From Sphingomonas arenae (GTDB lineage: Bacteria; Pseudomonadota; Alphaproteobacteria; Sphingomonadales; Sphingomonadaceae): DNA of 64,000 nucleotides. The translations under genes were made by a program, and so were the position numbers. This document shows, in pieces, positions 1 through 7,625 of the stretch (position 1 is its first letter; every line of letters starts with the position of its first letter). Location: NCBI RefSeq assembly GCF_016924655.1, contig NZ_JAFFJU010000001.1:310001-374000 (forward strand), in the 5' to 3' direction. The notes beneath the pieces were generated by a model. That model was given only the letters and a program-made list of their open reading frames with translations, was not told the origin of the DNA and searched no databases.

Positions 1-299
1 CTGGCAGGATTGCGCAATCAAGGCAGCCGTCCGCCTACGGATGCGCTGCATCGTCCGAGGCGATGACCCCGAAAGGACCCGGAGCGATAGGGTGCGCTCA
101 TCAAGAGAGCGTCCGCTTGAACCGTCCGGTCATCGACAAGCAGCCGTTCGGCTATCCACCACCAGCAGCCCATCGATGTTAGGCCAGCCTGACCGAAAGC
201 ACGTGGCCGCTTGCGGAAGGACTGCTTACCTCAGCAGACACGCGGAAGCAGCCGCTCCTGTTAAGCTCTCGTTCGCCCATGCTCGGGCGTTATGCGGCA
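1..299. other. Non-coding leader, nothing identified
   Basis: I see no convincing gene here. One short forward frame exists, but its arginine- and serine-rich translation resembles no protein and it runs into the following lipoprotein gene. I find no clear repeat, terminator or operator. The promoter of the META lipoprotein presumably lies in the last 100 bases. Confidence 0.5.
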
Positions 300-1778
300 A
301 TGGGTAAGAATGTCGCCGCCCTGCTAATCGCCGTTGCTGCCTGCTCGGCCGCCCCCTCAAGACAACCGCAGTTCGAGCCATCGGAACAAAACCTGCTCGG
401 CCAATGGCGAGTAATCGCGGTTGACGGCCGGCCTGCGGTGATGGGACGCGATGGCAGGCCCCCAGTGCTCACCTTCGACGAGCACGGGTATGGCGGCTAC
501 GTCGGGTGCAACTCCTTCGGTGGTCTTGGGCTGGCGCACGAAAGCCGGTTCTACGGCGGCTTTGCGCTGTCCACAGCCATGGCGTGCGGAGCACCATTCG
601 ACACACAGGAGAACGGTGTTCAGAGCCTTCTCGCCAGTGCGCCAACCGTGGAGTTCGCAGGACCAGACCGCCTTGTGCTCACAGCTGCTGATCGCAAGCT
701 GGAGCTGGCTCGAACCGGACCGCTGCCCTCCGATCGGGTGCCGGTCGCGCCCATTCCCTTCATTGGCTCCGTGTGGAGCTTCGGCGCACTTGACGGGCGA
801 GCGATCGAGATGCCCGGCGCGCAATCCGGGCCGACGCTGACGGTTGAAGGAGATGATTTCACGCTCGAGACGCCGTGCTTGATAACAAAAGGCCGGTGGC
901 ATCAGTCTGGGTCGGGAGCGATCAGCCTAGCCCCTGACCGCCGAACCGAGCGCAACTGCAACGCGGCATCACGGAGCCAAAGTGAGGCCTGGGCGCAAGC
1001 CATGCGCGGTGCCCTGCGGTACAGCAACGGACCCAATGGTGAGATTCTGCTCGCCGGGGGTGGGCACTGGATGATCGGTGACCTTGTGCGGCGTGGCAGC
1101 AGAGAGGCGGCCTCACTTGCCGGTCGCTACGAGGTCGAGGGTGGCCCGACTGCAGCGCAGCGCAACGGCGCCAAGCCTGCCGAGCTGATCCTTACCCGCA
1201 ACGCTTACTATCTGTGGGACGGCTGCAATCGCACCGAAGGGCTGGCGATCCTGTTCGAACGGCAACTGTTCCTCCATGGCAGCGGTGTGACCACTCTCGC
1301 CAACTGCATGCCGCGCCGTGACGACGCCTACCTCAAGCGAGTTGTCACCTCCGAACCGCGTATCGGTCGCACTTCAACAGGGCTGCTCCTGTCTTCACCA
1401 GCAGGCACCATCCGCTTGCGCCGCACGGGCGATGCTCTGCCGGGCACCGGCAGCGTTACGACCCGCCTCCTAGCCGGCATGCGGTTCACCATCTTGGGGG
1501 CTGCGGGTGGCACCCTGGCGATCATGCCTCGTAACCGCTTCCGTCTAACCCAGCCGTGCGGCAACATTGAGGGACGCTGGCGGGAAGCTCGGGGGGAGCG
1601 GGACGGCTCAGTTCGCTTCGGGCCAGATAGTCCTGCGGAGGCCTGCAATCGAGACCCAGCCGCGAGGCTTCTGCAACACTCCTTCCTTGGCAACGTCGAC
1701 GTGGCGATCGGCCCCAACCGCGACATAGCCTTGTTCGCCGGCCGGTTCGGTGCGGTACGCGCTCGTCTGGAGCGCTGA
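300..1778 (+). CDS. Multi-repeat META/HslJ-type lipoprotein
   Basis: A predicted exported lipoprotein of about 492 residues. The start at 300 is preferred over an ATG seven codons upstream because it gives a compact signal peptide (MGKNVAALLIAVAAC) ending in a lipobox whose Cys would be lipidated. The mature part looks like four tandem copies of a META/HslJ-like unit. Each begins with a 'G-x-W/Y/F ... DG' type strand, as in LLGQWRVIAVDGRP and IGSVWSFGALDGR, and contains a Cys-centred segment such as GYVGCNSFGG, LETPCLITKGRW, LWDGCNRTEG or LTQPCGNIEGRW. META proteins are small envelope proteins linked to heat shock and antibiotic tolerance; a single domain is usual. It is followed three bases later by a second META-like lipoprotein, suggesting an operon. 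The family call is by motif and the function is unknown. Confidence 0.7.
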   Translation: MGKNVAALLIAVAACSAAPSRQPQFEPSEQNLLGQWRVIAVDGRPAVMGRDGRPPVLTFDEHGYGGYVGCNSFGGLGLAHESRFYGGFALSTAMACGAPFDTQENGVQSLLASAPTVEFAGPDRLVLTAADRKLELARTGPLPSDRVPVAPIPFIGSVWSFGALDGRAIEMPGAQSGPTLTVEGDDFTLETPCLITKGRWHQSGSGAISLAPDRRTERNCNAASRSQSEAWAQAMRGALRYSNGPNGEILLAGGGHWMIGDLVRRGSREAASLAGRYEVEGGPTAAQRNGAKPAELILTRNAYYLWDGCNRTEGLAILFERQLFLHGSGVTTLANCMPRRDDAYLKRVVTSEPRIGRTSTGLLLSSPAGTIRLRRTGDALPGTGSVTTRLLAGMRFTILGAAGGTLAIMPRNRFRLTQPCGNIEGRWREARGERDGSVRFGPDSPAEACNRDPAARLLQHSFLGNVDVAIGPNRDIALFAGRFGAVRARLER

Positions 1779-1781
1779 AGC

Positions 1782-2135
1782 ATGAGGTGGCCTTATCCGG
1801 TCGTTGGCTGCTGCTGCTTGCTCGCTGCCTGTGGACACGAGCGAACCCAGAGGTGGGAAGCAGTTACCATTGACGGTCGACCTGCATCAGGCTTCGTGCT
1901 GGTCACTCGTGCTGAGGTCGTGATCGGGGGGCATGACGGATGCAACGGCTGGGGCCTTTCGGGCCAACCCGGGATGATTGTGTCCGATGCTCAGGAATGT
2001 CCTCCTGATCCCATGCGCGACGCTTATTGGTCGCTTGCCACCGGTCACGGAGCCTCTCACACCCGTAGAGCAAACTTACTGATCGCTCGTGCGCCGAGCC
2101 ACTCTGCGGTTTTCAGGCGAGCCAAACAGCCGTGA
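1782..2135 (+). CDS. Small META-like lipoprotein
   Basis: A 117-residue predicted lipoprotein starting three bases after the preceding META gene stops, so the two are probably co-transcribed. The N-terminus MRWPYPVVGCCCLLAACG is a short signal peptide ending in a lipobox (LLAAC). The mature part has the same signature as a repeat of its neighbour: RWEAVTIDGRPA, then GGHDGCNGWGLSG, then a Cys-Pro-Pro segment, ending in HSAVFRR, which resembles the last strand of META domains. It looks like a single-domain paralogue of one repeat unit of the upstream protein. Function unknown; probably envelope-located. Confidence 0.6.
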   Translation: MRWPYPVVGCCCLLAACGHERTQRWEAVTIDGRPASGFVLVTRAEVVIGGHDGCNGWGLSGQPGMIVSDAQECPPDPMRDAYWSLATGHGASHTRRANLLIARAPSHSAVFRRAKQP

Positions 2136-2178
2136 GGGTCCACAGCGGGCTCTAAGCCGGCGTCCGCTCCGCATGAAC

Positions 2179-2233
2179 GAGCGTCGGCTATTCGCCCGCG
2201 CTCACCCGAAAGCCGCCGTGCCGCTTTCCACCA
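2179..2233 (+). repeat. Dispersed 55-bp repeat, copy A
   Basis: A 55-bp non-coding segment that recurs in the same orientation at 3712-3766 with 50 of 55 bases identical by eye. The shared core includes GCTATTCGCCC and CTCACCCGAAAGCCGCCGT. The two copies flank the NTF2-like/TMEM175-like gene pair. Extra palindromic potential follows copy A: TCCGCTTTCGGCC on the reverse strand echoes the GAAAGCGG motif. It looks like an intergenic repeat family rather than an insertion sequence, because no transposase is present. Confidence 0.75.
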
Positions 2234-2376
2234 GGAGCAGGCGTTCGGCGGAGAGCTGGCCTGAGCGGCTGGAAGTGGCCGAAAGCGGACCATCTGCAAT
2301 TCACTATGCGCCGGTCGAATGCCGCCATCCGCCGGTGTGTCACCTGCTTAACCACGCTTGTTCGTGAGGCTGGCGC

Positions 2377-2562
2377 CTATGTCGGCATATTCGACCGTAT
2401 CTTGCCGGGTGCGCGAGCAGATGGGGAAATACCTGCTGCAAGAGCGATCTGAAGCAATTCGGCGAGGCTGCTTGCGGCGAGGCGGCTCATGACCTGGGCG
2501 CGATGAAGTTCCACGGTGCGAGGGCTGATCCCCAGTGCCTTCGCGATCGTCTTGTCGCGCGA
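2377..2562 (-). pseudogene. C-terminal remnant of a FixJ/LuxR-type response regulator
   Basis: Read on the minus strand, this stretch encodes a typical FixJ/NarL-class helix-turn-helix end: SRDKTIAKALGISPRTVELH, then RAQVMSRLAASSLAELLQIA, LAAGI, and a stop at 2377-2379. These are the recognition-helix and dimerisation-helix signatures of LuxR-type output domains. The receiver domain and the start of the HTH domain are missing: upstream of about 2562 the sequence switches to the body of an NTF2-like gene on the other strand. It is therefore a truncated gene of about 61 codons with no start. It is not a shadow of the opposite frame, because the conserved HTH pattern is specific. Confidence 0.8.
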
Positions 2563-2949
2563 AGCTTCGATGCCTGGGCTGCCGGTACGGGGAGCCCGTA
2601 CGACCTGCTCGCCGAGAATGCGAGCTGGACGATTACCGGCAACTCCGCCGGGGCCAAGACCTATCCAACCCGCGCAGCGTTCATCGATGAGGTGATCCGT
2701 CCCTTTAACGCCCGGATGAGCTCGCGGCTGATCCCCAAGGTGCGCAGGCTCTATGCCGAGGACGACACCGTGATCGCCTTCTTCGACGCGGCTGGCACGG
2801 CCCGTGACGGGAAGCCGTACACCAACACCTACGCCTGGATCCTGGAGATGAGTGGCGGCAAGATCGTCCGCGCCAATGCGTTCTTCGACAGCATTGCCTT
2901 TGATGATCTGTGGAAGCGGGTGAAGCCGTTAGAGAGCATGGGACAATGA
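2503..2949 (+). CDS. NTF2-like (SnoaL/ketosteroid isomerase-fold) protein, chimeric start
   Basis: A 148-residue protein whose body (from about residue 17, LVARSFDAWAAG) fits the small NTF2-like fold used by SnoaL-type isomerases and many orphan proteins. Features are an N-terminal helix, an ASWTITG strand, a central VIAFFDAAGTARDGKPY hairpin, and a closing KIVRANAFFDS strand. Catalytic activity cannot be inferred. The first 16 codons lie in the antisense of the FixJ HTH remnant, so the present start was acquired from that sequence or the gene has lost its original one. The stop overlaps the start of the next gene (ATGA at 2946-2949), implying translational coupling with the TMEM175-like protein. 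Confidence 0.75.
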   Translation: MKFHGARADPQCLRDRLVARSFDAWAAGTGSPYDLLAENASWTITGNSAGAKTYPTRAAFIDEVIRPFNARMSSRLIPKVRRLYAEDDTVIAFFDAAGTARDGKPYTNTYAWILEMSGGKIVRANAFFDSIAFDDLWKRVKPLESMGQ

Positions 2950-3635
2950 CGGCCGAGCAAGACACCAAAGTCTCCACTCGGGACACTGTCGACCTCACCA
3001 GGCTGCTTGGCTTCAGCGACGCCTTCTTCCCGATCATCATCACCTTGCTGGTGATCGAAATTCACGTGCCCGAAGCACCTCCTGGCGCTCTGGGTCATGC
3101 CTTGCTGGAAGCTTGGCCATCATATGCCGCTTTCGCCCTGGCCTTCATCTATGTCGGCATCATCTGGCTCAATCATCATGGGCTGTTTCGACGGGTGAGC
3201 CGCACGGACACCCGGCTCAACTGGATTAACCTCGGGATCCTGGGCACTTCAGCCCTGATCCCCTTTCCAACCCGGGTACTTGCCGAAGCGTTGCAGGCCG
3301 GGAATGTTGCCGATCAGACATCAGCGGTGGTGCTGTACGGTATGCTGGCAGCCCTCATGTCTTTCGCATGGGCACCGATATTTCCGTACCTCGAACGGCA
3401 TCGAGAGCGCCTCGCGCCTGACGTCCCAGCCGGCTACTTTGCCGCACAGCGAAGCCGTCCATGGGTTGGGGTCATCTGCTATCTGACCGCAATCGCGACC
3501 AGCCTACTGTTCTCGCCATGGGCGGGGATGTCGCTCTTGCTCGTAATCCTGTTCTATCACGCCATGACCAGCGAGGGCCTGCGGAACGTTCGTGCCGACC
3601 TAAGAATGAAGGTCGGAGACGCCTCGCCGGCATAA
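2946..3635 (+). CDS. TMEM175/DUF1211-family membrane protein
   Basis: A 229-residue integral membrane protein. The start at 2946 is chosen because its ATG overlaps the preceding stop as ATGA; an in-frame ATG 12 codons upstream would overlap the NTF2-like gene further. The FSDAFFPIIITLLVIEI segment in TM1 is the hallmark of TMEM175-type proteins (consensus FSD followed by an apolar ITLLVLEI helix), which in other organisms form potassium channels. Further membrane segments lie at about residues 45-70 (ending in WLNHHGLF, also typical), 90-110, 125-145 and 185-215. Bacterial members have one such unit, as here. Ion selectivity is an inference from the family. Confidence 0.8.
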   Translation: MTAEQDTKVSTRDTVDLTRLLGFSDAFFPIIITLLVIEIHVPEAPPGALGHALLEAWPSYAAFALAFIYVGIIWLNHHGLFRRVSRTDTRLNWINLGILGTSALIPFPTRVLAEALQAGNVADQTSAVVLYGMLAALMSFAWAPIFPYLERHRERLAPDVPAGYFAAQRSRPWVGVICYLTAIATSLLFSPWAGMSLLLVILFYHAMTSEGLRNVRADLRMKVGDASPA

Positions 3636-3711
3636 GTCACCAACGGGTCAGAGGCTCCTGCAGTCCAAGGCCGAGGGACATACGCCGTTCCGATGTTCAC
3701 TCCCCAGTGCC

Positions 3712-3766
3712 GAGCGTCAGCTATTCGCCCTTGCTCACCCGAAAGCCGCCGTTCCGATTTCCACCA
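3712..3766 (+). repeat. Dispersed 55-bp repeat, copy B
   Basis: Second copy of the element at 2179-2233, same orientation, five mismatches. It lies in the otherwise gene-free stretch 3636-3971. The rest of that stretch shows no gene, only the upstream region of the histidine kinase. Confidence 0.75.
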
Positions 3767-3971
3767 TGGACAGGCATTTGGGTGAGACAGACTAAGGATC
3801 ACCAGGGGCTGGCCGCTCAATTTGCCCTAGTTGTCGCAGCGGTGAAGTTCGGTTGAAGGCGTAAACCCAGGATCTGAGCCTCGAAGCTGCCTCTCTTTCC
3901 TTCTAGCCCAATGTCGGCGATTGAGAGGCGAGCCGCCGCCAATCAAGGTTGGCGCGAAGGACACCTGGCAA

Positions 3972-5612
3972 GTGCATTCCGTAAGATCGTACCTGGTTGC
4001 GCTTGCGACCATCAGCGTCCTCTTGGCCAGCGGAGCCTTCGCTCTGATCCTCCTCAATGTCGAAGACGTGAGCCGAGGGCAGACCGAAGGTCAGGTTCTC
4101 GAAACAGCAAAAGCAATATCTCGAAGCGTCGATCGTGAATTGGAACGCGGCATCGGGGTGGTCACTGCGCTTAGCGCTTCAAAGGCTGCAAAGGACCGCG
4201 ACTGGAAGGCGCTTGATCAGCAGGCACGTTCAACACTCGTCGAAGATGGCGCCTGGATTTTGGTTCAGGATCGGTCTGGCCAGCAACTGGTCAACACGCG
4301 CCTGCCACCCGGGACCAAGCTTCCGCGAGCCCCTGCTCCGGTCGACATGTGGCGCGAACTTGAGAACGGCAAGCCCCGGGTCTGCAATCTCGCAGGTGGC
4401 CAGGTCGCTCCCTGGATCGTCTGCATCGATGCCCCGCTTGGAACGACCAAACCAGAGTTCGCAGTGTCCATGGTCTTCGAGCCGGCGCTCTTCAGGTCGC
4501 TGGTGACGCGCGACAGAGCTCAAAATGGCGACATCGCTACTCTCGTCGATCGAACGGGTACGGTGATCTGGAGGAACCGTAAGCCGGACGAGTTCATCGG
4601 TCAGAAGGCAACCGGCAGCATGCTGGCAGCGATAAGCTCAAAAACAGCCAGCGGGGTCAAGCGTACCGTGAGCCTGGAGAACGTACGCATGCTGTCCGCC
4701 TACGACCGATCCTCTTTATCGGGGTGGTCCGTGATCGTGGGCGTTCCGCTTGATCAAGTCGAGGCGGCAGCCCGCGGCGCCCTATGGCGGGGATCCATCC
4801 TTGCTCTTCTCGTTCTGGTCATAAGCGGTGCAGTTGCGGTCTTTCTTGCGGGACGACTGGTGCGGGGCGTCGCTCTCATGACGAAGGCGATGGAGGCGGC
4901 GGGACAGGGCAAGACTGCCGAACTCTCCGGAATCAGAGAATTGGATGAGGCCACGACGGCCGTTGAGCAGGCCACGATTGCCCGCCTCAAGGCCGAGATG
5001 AGAAAACAAGTCCTCATCGGCGAGCTAAACCACCGCGTGAAGAATACCTTGGCGATTGTTCAGAGCTTCGCTCACCAAACCTTCAGGAATGGGTCGTCCC
5101 CCGAGACCGCTCTCGACAAGTTCGAGGGACGCCTGGGAGCACTGGCTGGGGCACATGAAATCCTCACTCGAGAACGCTGGGTGTCCGCCTCGCTGAAGGA
5201 CGTGATTTCGACGGCTCTCAAACCGTTCTGCTCAGCGGATCGCTGCCAGATGGACGGGCCTGACGTCACCTTGGCACCCCAAACAGGCGTGAGCCTCTCG
5301 CTCGCCCTGCACGAGCTTGCGACCAACGCTGCCAAGTACGGATCACTATCAACTCCGACCGGCTTGATCTTGGTCAGTTGGCGAGTTTCGAGCGGTGGAT
5401 TCGAACTGCAATGGCAGGAAATCGGTGGGCCCACGGTATCGCCTCCGAACAGGGAAGGCTTCGGCATGCGCCTGATCAAGCGGCTGCTGACAAGCGAGTT
5501 TGAAAGCGTCGACGTCCGGTTCGAGGACCAAGGCATCGTCTGCATCATCAAGGGCGCCGTGCCGGCACCCGAGAACCTGTTCAAGGCCTATGAAAGTGAC
5601 GCGGCGAAGTAG
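3972..5612 (+). CDS. HWE-family sensor histidine kinase with periplasmic Cache-like sensor
   Basis: A membrane histidine kinase of about 546 residues. The GTG at 3972 is preferred because an AAGGA lies about 9 bases upstream and the first membrane helix (YLVALATISVLLASGAFALI) follows directly; a TTG at 3921 is an alternative. A periplasmic region of about 240 residues (AWILVQDRSGQQLVN, IVCIDAPLG) resembles double-Cache sensors. TM2 (ILALLVLVISGAVAVFLAG) and a short HAMP-like linker follow. The kinase core has the HWE/HisKA_2-type phospho-acceptor box ELNHRVKNTLAIVQS, N-box HELATNAAKYGSLS, a WQEIGGP segment and the GFGMRLI G-box. HWE kinases often feed the alphaproteobacterial general stress response, but no PhyR/NepR/EcfG is nearby. 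No cognate regulator is adjacent. Confidence 0.9.
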   Translation: MHSVRSYLVALATISVLLASGAFALILLNVEDVSRGQTEGQVLETAKAISRSVDRELERGIGVVTALSASKAAKDRDWKALDQQARSTLVEDGAWILVQDRSGQQLVNTRLPPGTKLPRAPAPVDMWRELENGKPRVCNLAGGQVAPWIVCIDAPLGTTKPEFAVSMVFEPALFRSLVTRDRAQNGDIATLVDRTGTVIWRNRKPDEFIGQKATGSMLAAISSKTASGVKRTVSLENVRMLSAYDRSSLSGWSVIVGVPLDQVEAAARGALWRGSILALLVLVISGAVAVFLAGRLVRGVALMTKAMEAAGQGKTAELSGIRELDEATTAVEQATIARLKAEMRKQVLIGELNHRVKNTLAIVQSFAHQTFRNGSSPETALDKFEGRLGALAGAHEILTRERWVSASLKDVISTALKPFCSADRCQMDGPDVTLAPQTGVSLSLALHELATNAAKYGSLSTPTGLILVSWRVSSGGFELQWQEIGGPTVSPPNREGFGMRLIKRLLTSEFESVDVRFEDQGIVCIIKGAVPAPENLFKAYESDAAK

Positions 5613-5751
5613 GTCGCCGTGCGCGTCGGCGGCTCTGTCGAGCAGAGTTTTGAAATGATCTGAACCCATGCGTTCCGAGGCTGCCTTGCTCTCCGGTTCA
5701 GAAGTTCTTTTCGCGGCCTTCGACGCAGCCTGATCCAGCCATCCAGCGGCG

Positions 5752-6393
5752 TCATGCGCCTTCGTTGGCGCTGGTCTGCTCGTATCCGCGCAGGAACAGG
5801 TCGACGGCGGACTGGACTCGGCGCTCTGCTGCGGCGGGGTCGGACTTTCCGGCGAACCTTCGCTCCATGTCGGCGAGGCCCTTGCACATCGCGGCAAGAT
5901 GCTCGGCGGCCTGCATCGGGTCGTCCATTCTGAGCTTGCCGCGGGCCTGCTCGCGCTCAAGGAGGCTGGCGAGCGCCTTGTGCATGCGCCGTGGACCAGC
6001 ATCGAGAAAGCACTGACCAAGCTCCGGCTCCAGCTCCACTTCGGCGGCGATGCGTTGCTCGAAACGGATCATCTCCGGCCGAGACAGAAAGGCGACCATG
6101 GACTGGCCGAAGGCGATCAGCCGTTCGCGGACCGAGCCCTGGTTGTCGTCAAACAGCAACTGCCCGCGGATGTTCTCGCATTCATGCTCAACGGCCGCGA
6201 TGAACAGGCCGCGCTTGTCGCCGAAGTGGTTGTAGACCGTAACCTTTGACACGCCCGCAGCCGCAGCGACGGCCTCAATGCTCGTTGCAGCGTAACCGTG
6301 ATCAAAGAAGGCGCGCTTGGCGGCGAGCACGACGCTTTCCCGCTTCTGCAGGTCGGCGGTGCGACCACGCCTGGGCTTTCGTCCAGTTGACAA
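5752..6393 (-). CDS. TetR-family repressor of the adjacent ABC exporter
   Basis: A 213-residue TetR-type regulator. The N-terminal helix-turn-helix is clear: AAKRAFFDHGYAATSIEAVA, then AAAGVSKVTVYNHFGDKRGLF. The C-terminal ligand domain is divergent, as is normal. The start is a TTG at 6391-6393, supported by a GGAG nine bases upstream; that ribosome-binding site lies inside the proximal operator palindrome, so repressor binding would cover its own translation start region. It is divergent from an ABC exporter operon whose first gene begins at 6486, and the intergenic space holds two matching palindromes. Likely an autoregulated local repressor relieved by an exported compound; the ligand is unknown. 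Confidence 0.88.
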   Translation of the reverse strand: MSTGRKPRRGRTADLQKRESVVLAAKRAFFDHGYAATSIEAVAAAAGVSKVTVYNHFGDKRGLFIAAVEHECENIRGQLLFDDNQGSVRERLIAFGQSMVAFLSRPEMIRFEQRIAAEVELEPELGQCFLDAGPRRMHKALASLLEREQARGKLRMDDPMQAAEHLAAMCKGLADMERRFAGKSDPAAAERRVQSAVDLFLRGYEQTSANEGA

Positions 6394-6395
6394 AT

Positions 6396-6429
6396 TGAAC
6401 GGCTCCGTTCACTTGAACGCCTACGTTCA
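6396..6429. promoter_or_regulatory. Tandem TetR operators
   Basis: Two perfect 16-bp palindromes of the same design: TGAACGGCTCCGTTCA at 6396-6411 and TGAACGCCTACGTTCA at 6414-6429. Both have TGAACG/CGTTCA arms and a 4-bp spacer, with centres 18 bp apart. They sit between divergent tetR and the ABC exporter operon. The proximal one covers the tetR ribosome-binding site. Paired sites spaced by under two helical turns suit binding of two TetR dimers. Confidence 0.85.
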
Positions 6430-6485
6430 GGTATGAGCGTCCGTTCTGCGTCTGGCAAGTTCAACACTCTCAAGGCCGTGGCGCC

Positions 6486-7625
6486 ATGACCTGGATCGCG
6501 ATCCGAATGCTGACGGGTGACCGCCAGAAATTCTACGGCCTGGTGTTCGGCATTGCCTTTTCGACCCTGCTCATCACGCAGCAGCTGACGATCTTCGTCA
6601 ACCTGCTCAACCGTGGCGCCACCGCGGTCCACAACATCGCCACGGTGGACGTCTGGGTGATGGACCCGGTCAGCCGGACGCAGGACGTCATCTATCCGAT
6701 GCCCTCCACCGCGCTCGACCAGGTCCGCTCCGTTCCGGGCGTCGCGTGGGCGGTGCCGCACCTGCGGGCCAATGCGGCAGTTCGAACCCCGGACGGCGAC
6801 CTGGAAGGAGTGACGGTGGTCGGGGTCGACGATTCCACGCTGATCGGACTTCCGCCGACGATGATCGCAGGGACTCGCGATCAGCTGCTTCTTCCCAACA
6901 GCGTGTTTGTCGATGGTGTGGGCCGCACCCGCCTGTTTGCCGAAGATGCGGAGCCAATCGGCGCGCGGCTTGAGCTCAACGATCAACGCGCGGTGGTGCG
7001 CGGCATCGTGGACGTGGACCCCAGCTTCACCAGCCAGGTTGTGCTCTACACCCGCTATTCCAATGCGCTGAATTATGTTCCGGGCACCCGCAACCGCCTG
7101 AGCTTCGTCCTCGCCCGGGCAGCACCCGGAGTGACGCCCGAGGAGCTCGTCCGCCGCATCGAGGCTCAGACGGGGCTGAAGGCGCGCACGCGTACAGACT
7201 TCGCGCAGGACGGCGTGAACTTCATCATCGAGAACACGGGCATCCCCATCAACTTCGGGATCACGGTCGCGCTGGGCTTCATCGTCGGGATCGCCATCGT
7301 CGGCCTGACCTTCAGCCTATTCATCCGCGACAACATCAAGCAGTTCGGCGCGCTGAAAGCCATCGGCGTTCACAACGGCAAGATCCGCATGATGGTTGCG
7401 GCGCAAGCCGGGTTGGTCGGGCTCATCGGCTATGGCCTGGGCGTGTTGATGGCGACCTTGTTCATCAGCATCGGCGGGGCGACCAGTGTCGACTTCAAGG
7501 GCTTCTACACGCCCTGGCAGATCCCGCTGCTGACCCTGCTCGGCGTGACCTTGATCATCCTTGCGACCGGCTGGCTCGCTTTGCGGCGGGTGCTGAAGAC
7601 CGAACCGGCGGCGGTGTTCCGATGA
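6486..7625 (+). CDS. ABC transporter permease, DevC/FtsX-MacB type
   Basis: A 379-residue inner-membrane permease. It has an N-terminal membrane helix (GLVFGIAFSTLLITQQLTIF), a periplasmic domain of about 220 residues, then three helices near the C-terminus (NFGITVALGFIVGIAIVGLT; AQAGLVGLIGYGLGVLMATL; IPLLTLLGVTLIILATGWLA), the FtsX/MacB arrangement. The NLLNRGATAVHNIATVDVWV region resembles DevC permeases of DevBCA exporters. It overlaps the ATPase gene by 4 bases (ATGA) and heads a four-gene operon with ATPase, HlyD-type adaptor and outer-membrane channel. The operon is probably repressed by the divergent TetR. Substrate unknown; MacB/Dev systems export lipids, peptides or macrolides. Confidence 0.87.
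   Translation: MTWIAIRMLTGDRQKFYGLVFGIAFSTLLITQQLTIFVNLLNRGATAVHNIATVDVWVMDPVSRTQDVIYPMPSTALDQVRSVPGVAWAVPHLRANAAVRTPDGDLEGVTVVGVDDSTLIGLPPTMIAGTRDQLLLPNSVFVDGVGRTRLFAEDAEPIGARLELNDQRAVVRGIVDVDPSFTSQVVLYTRYSNALNYVPGTRNRLSFVLARAAPGVTPEELVRRIEAQTGLKARTRTDFAQDGVNFIIENTGIPINFGITVALGFIVGIAIVGLTFSLFIRDNIKQFGALKAIGVHNGKIRMMVAAQAGLVGLIGYGLGVLMATLFISIGGATSVDFKGFYTPWQIPLLTLLGVTLIILATGWLALRRVLKTEPAAVFR

Noticed and set aside
41-307. Forward open frame encoding 88 residues
   Set aside because: Arg/Ser-rich translation without domain features, no ribosome-binding site, overlapping the start of a good lipoprotein gene.
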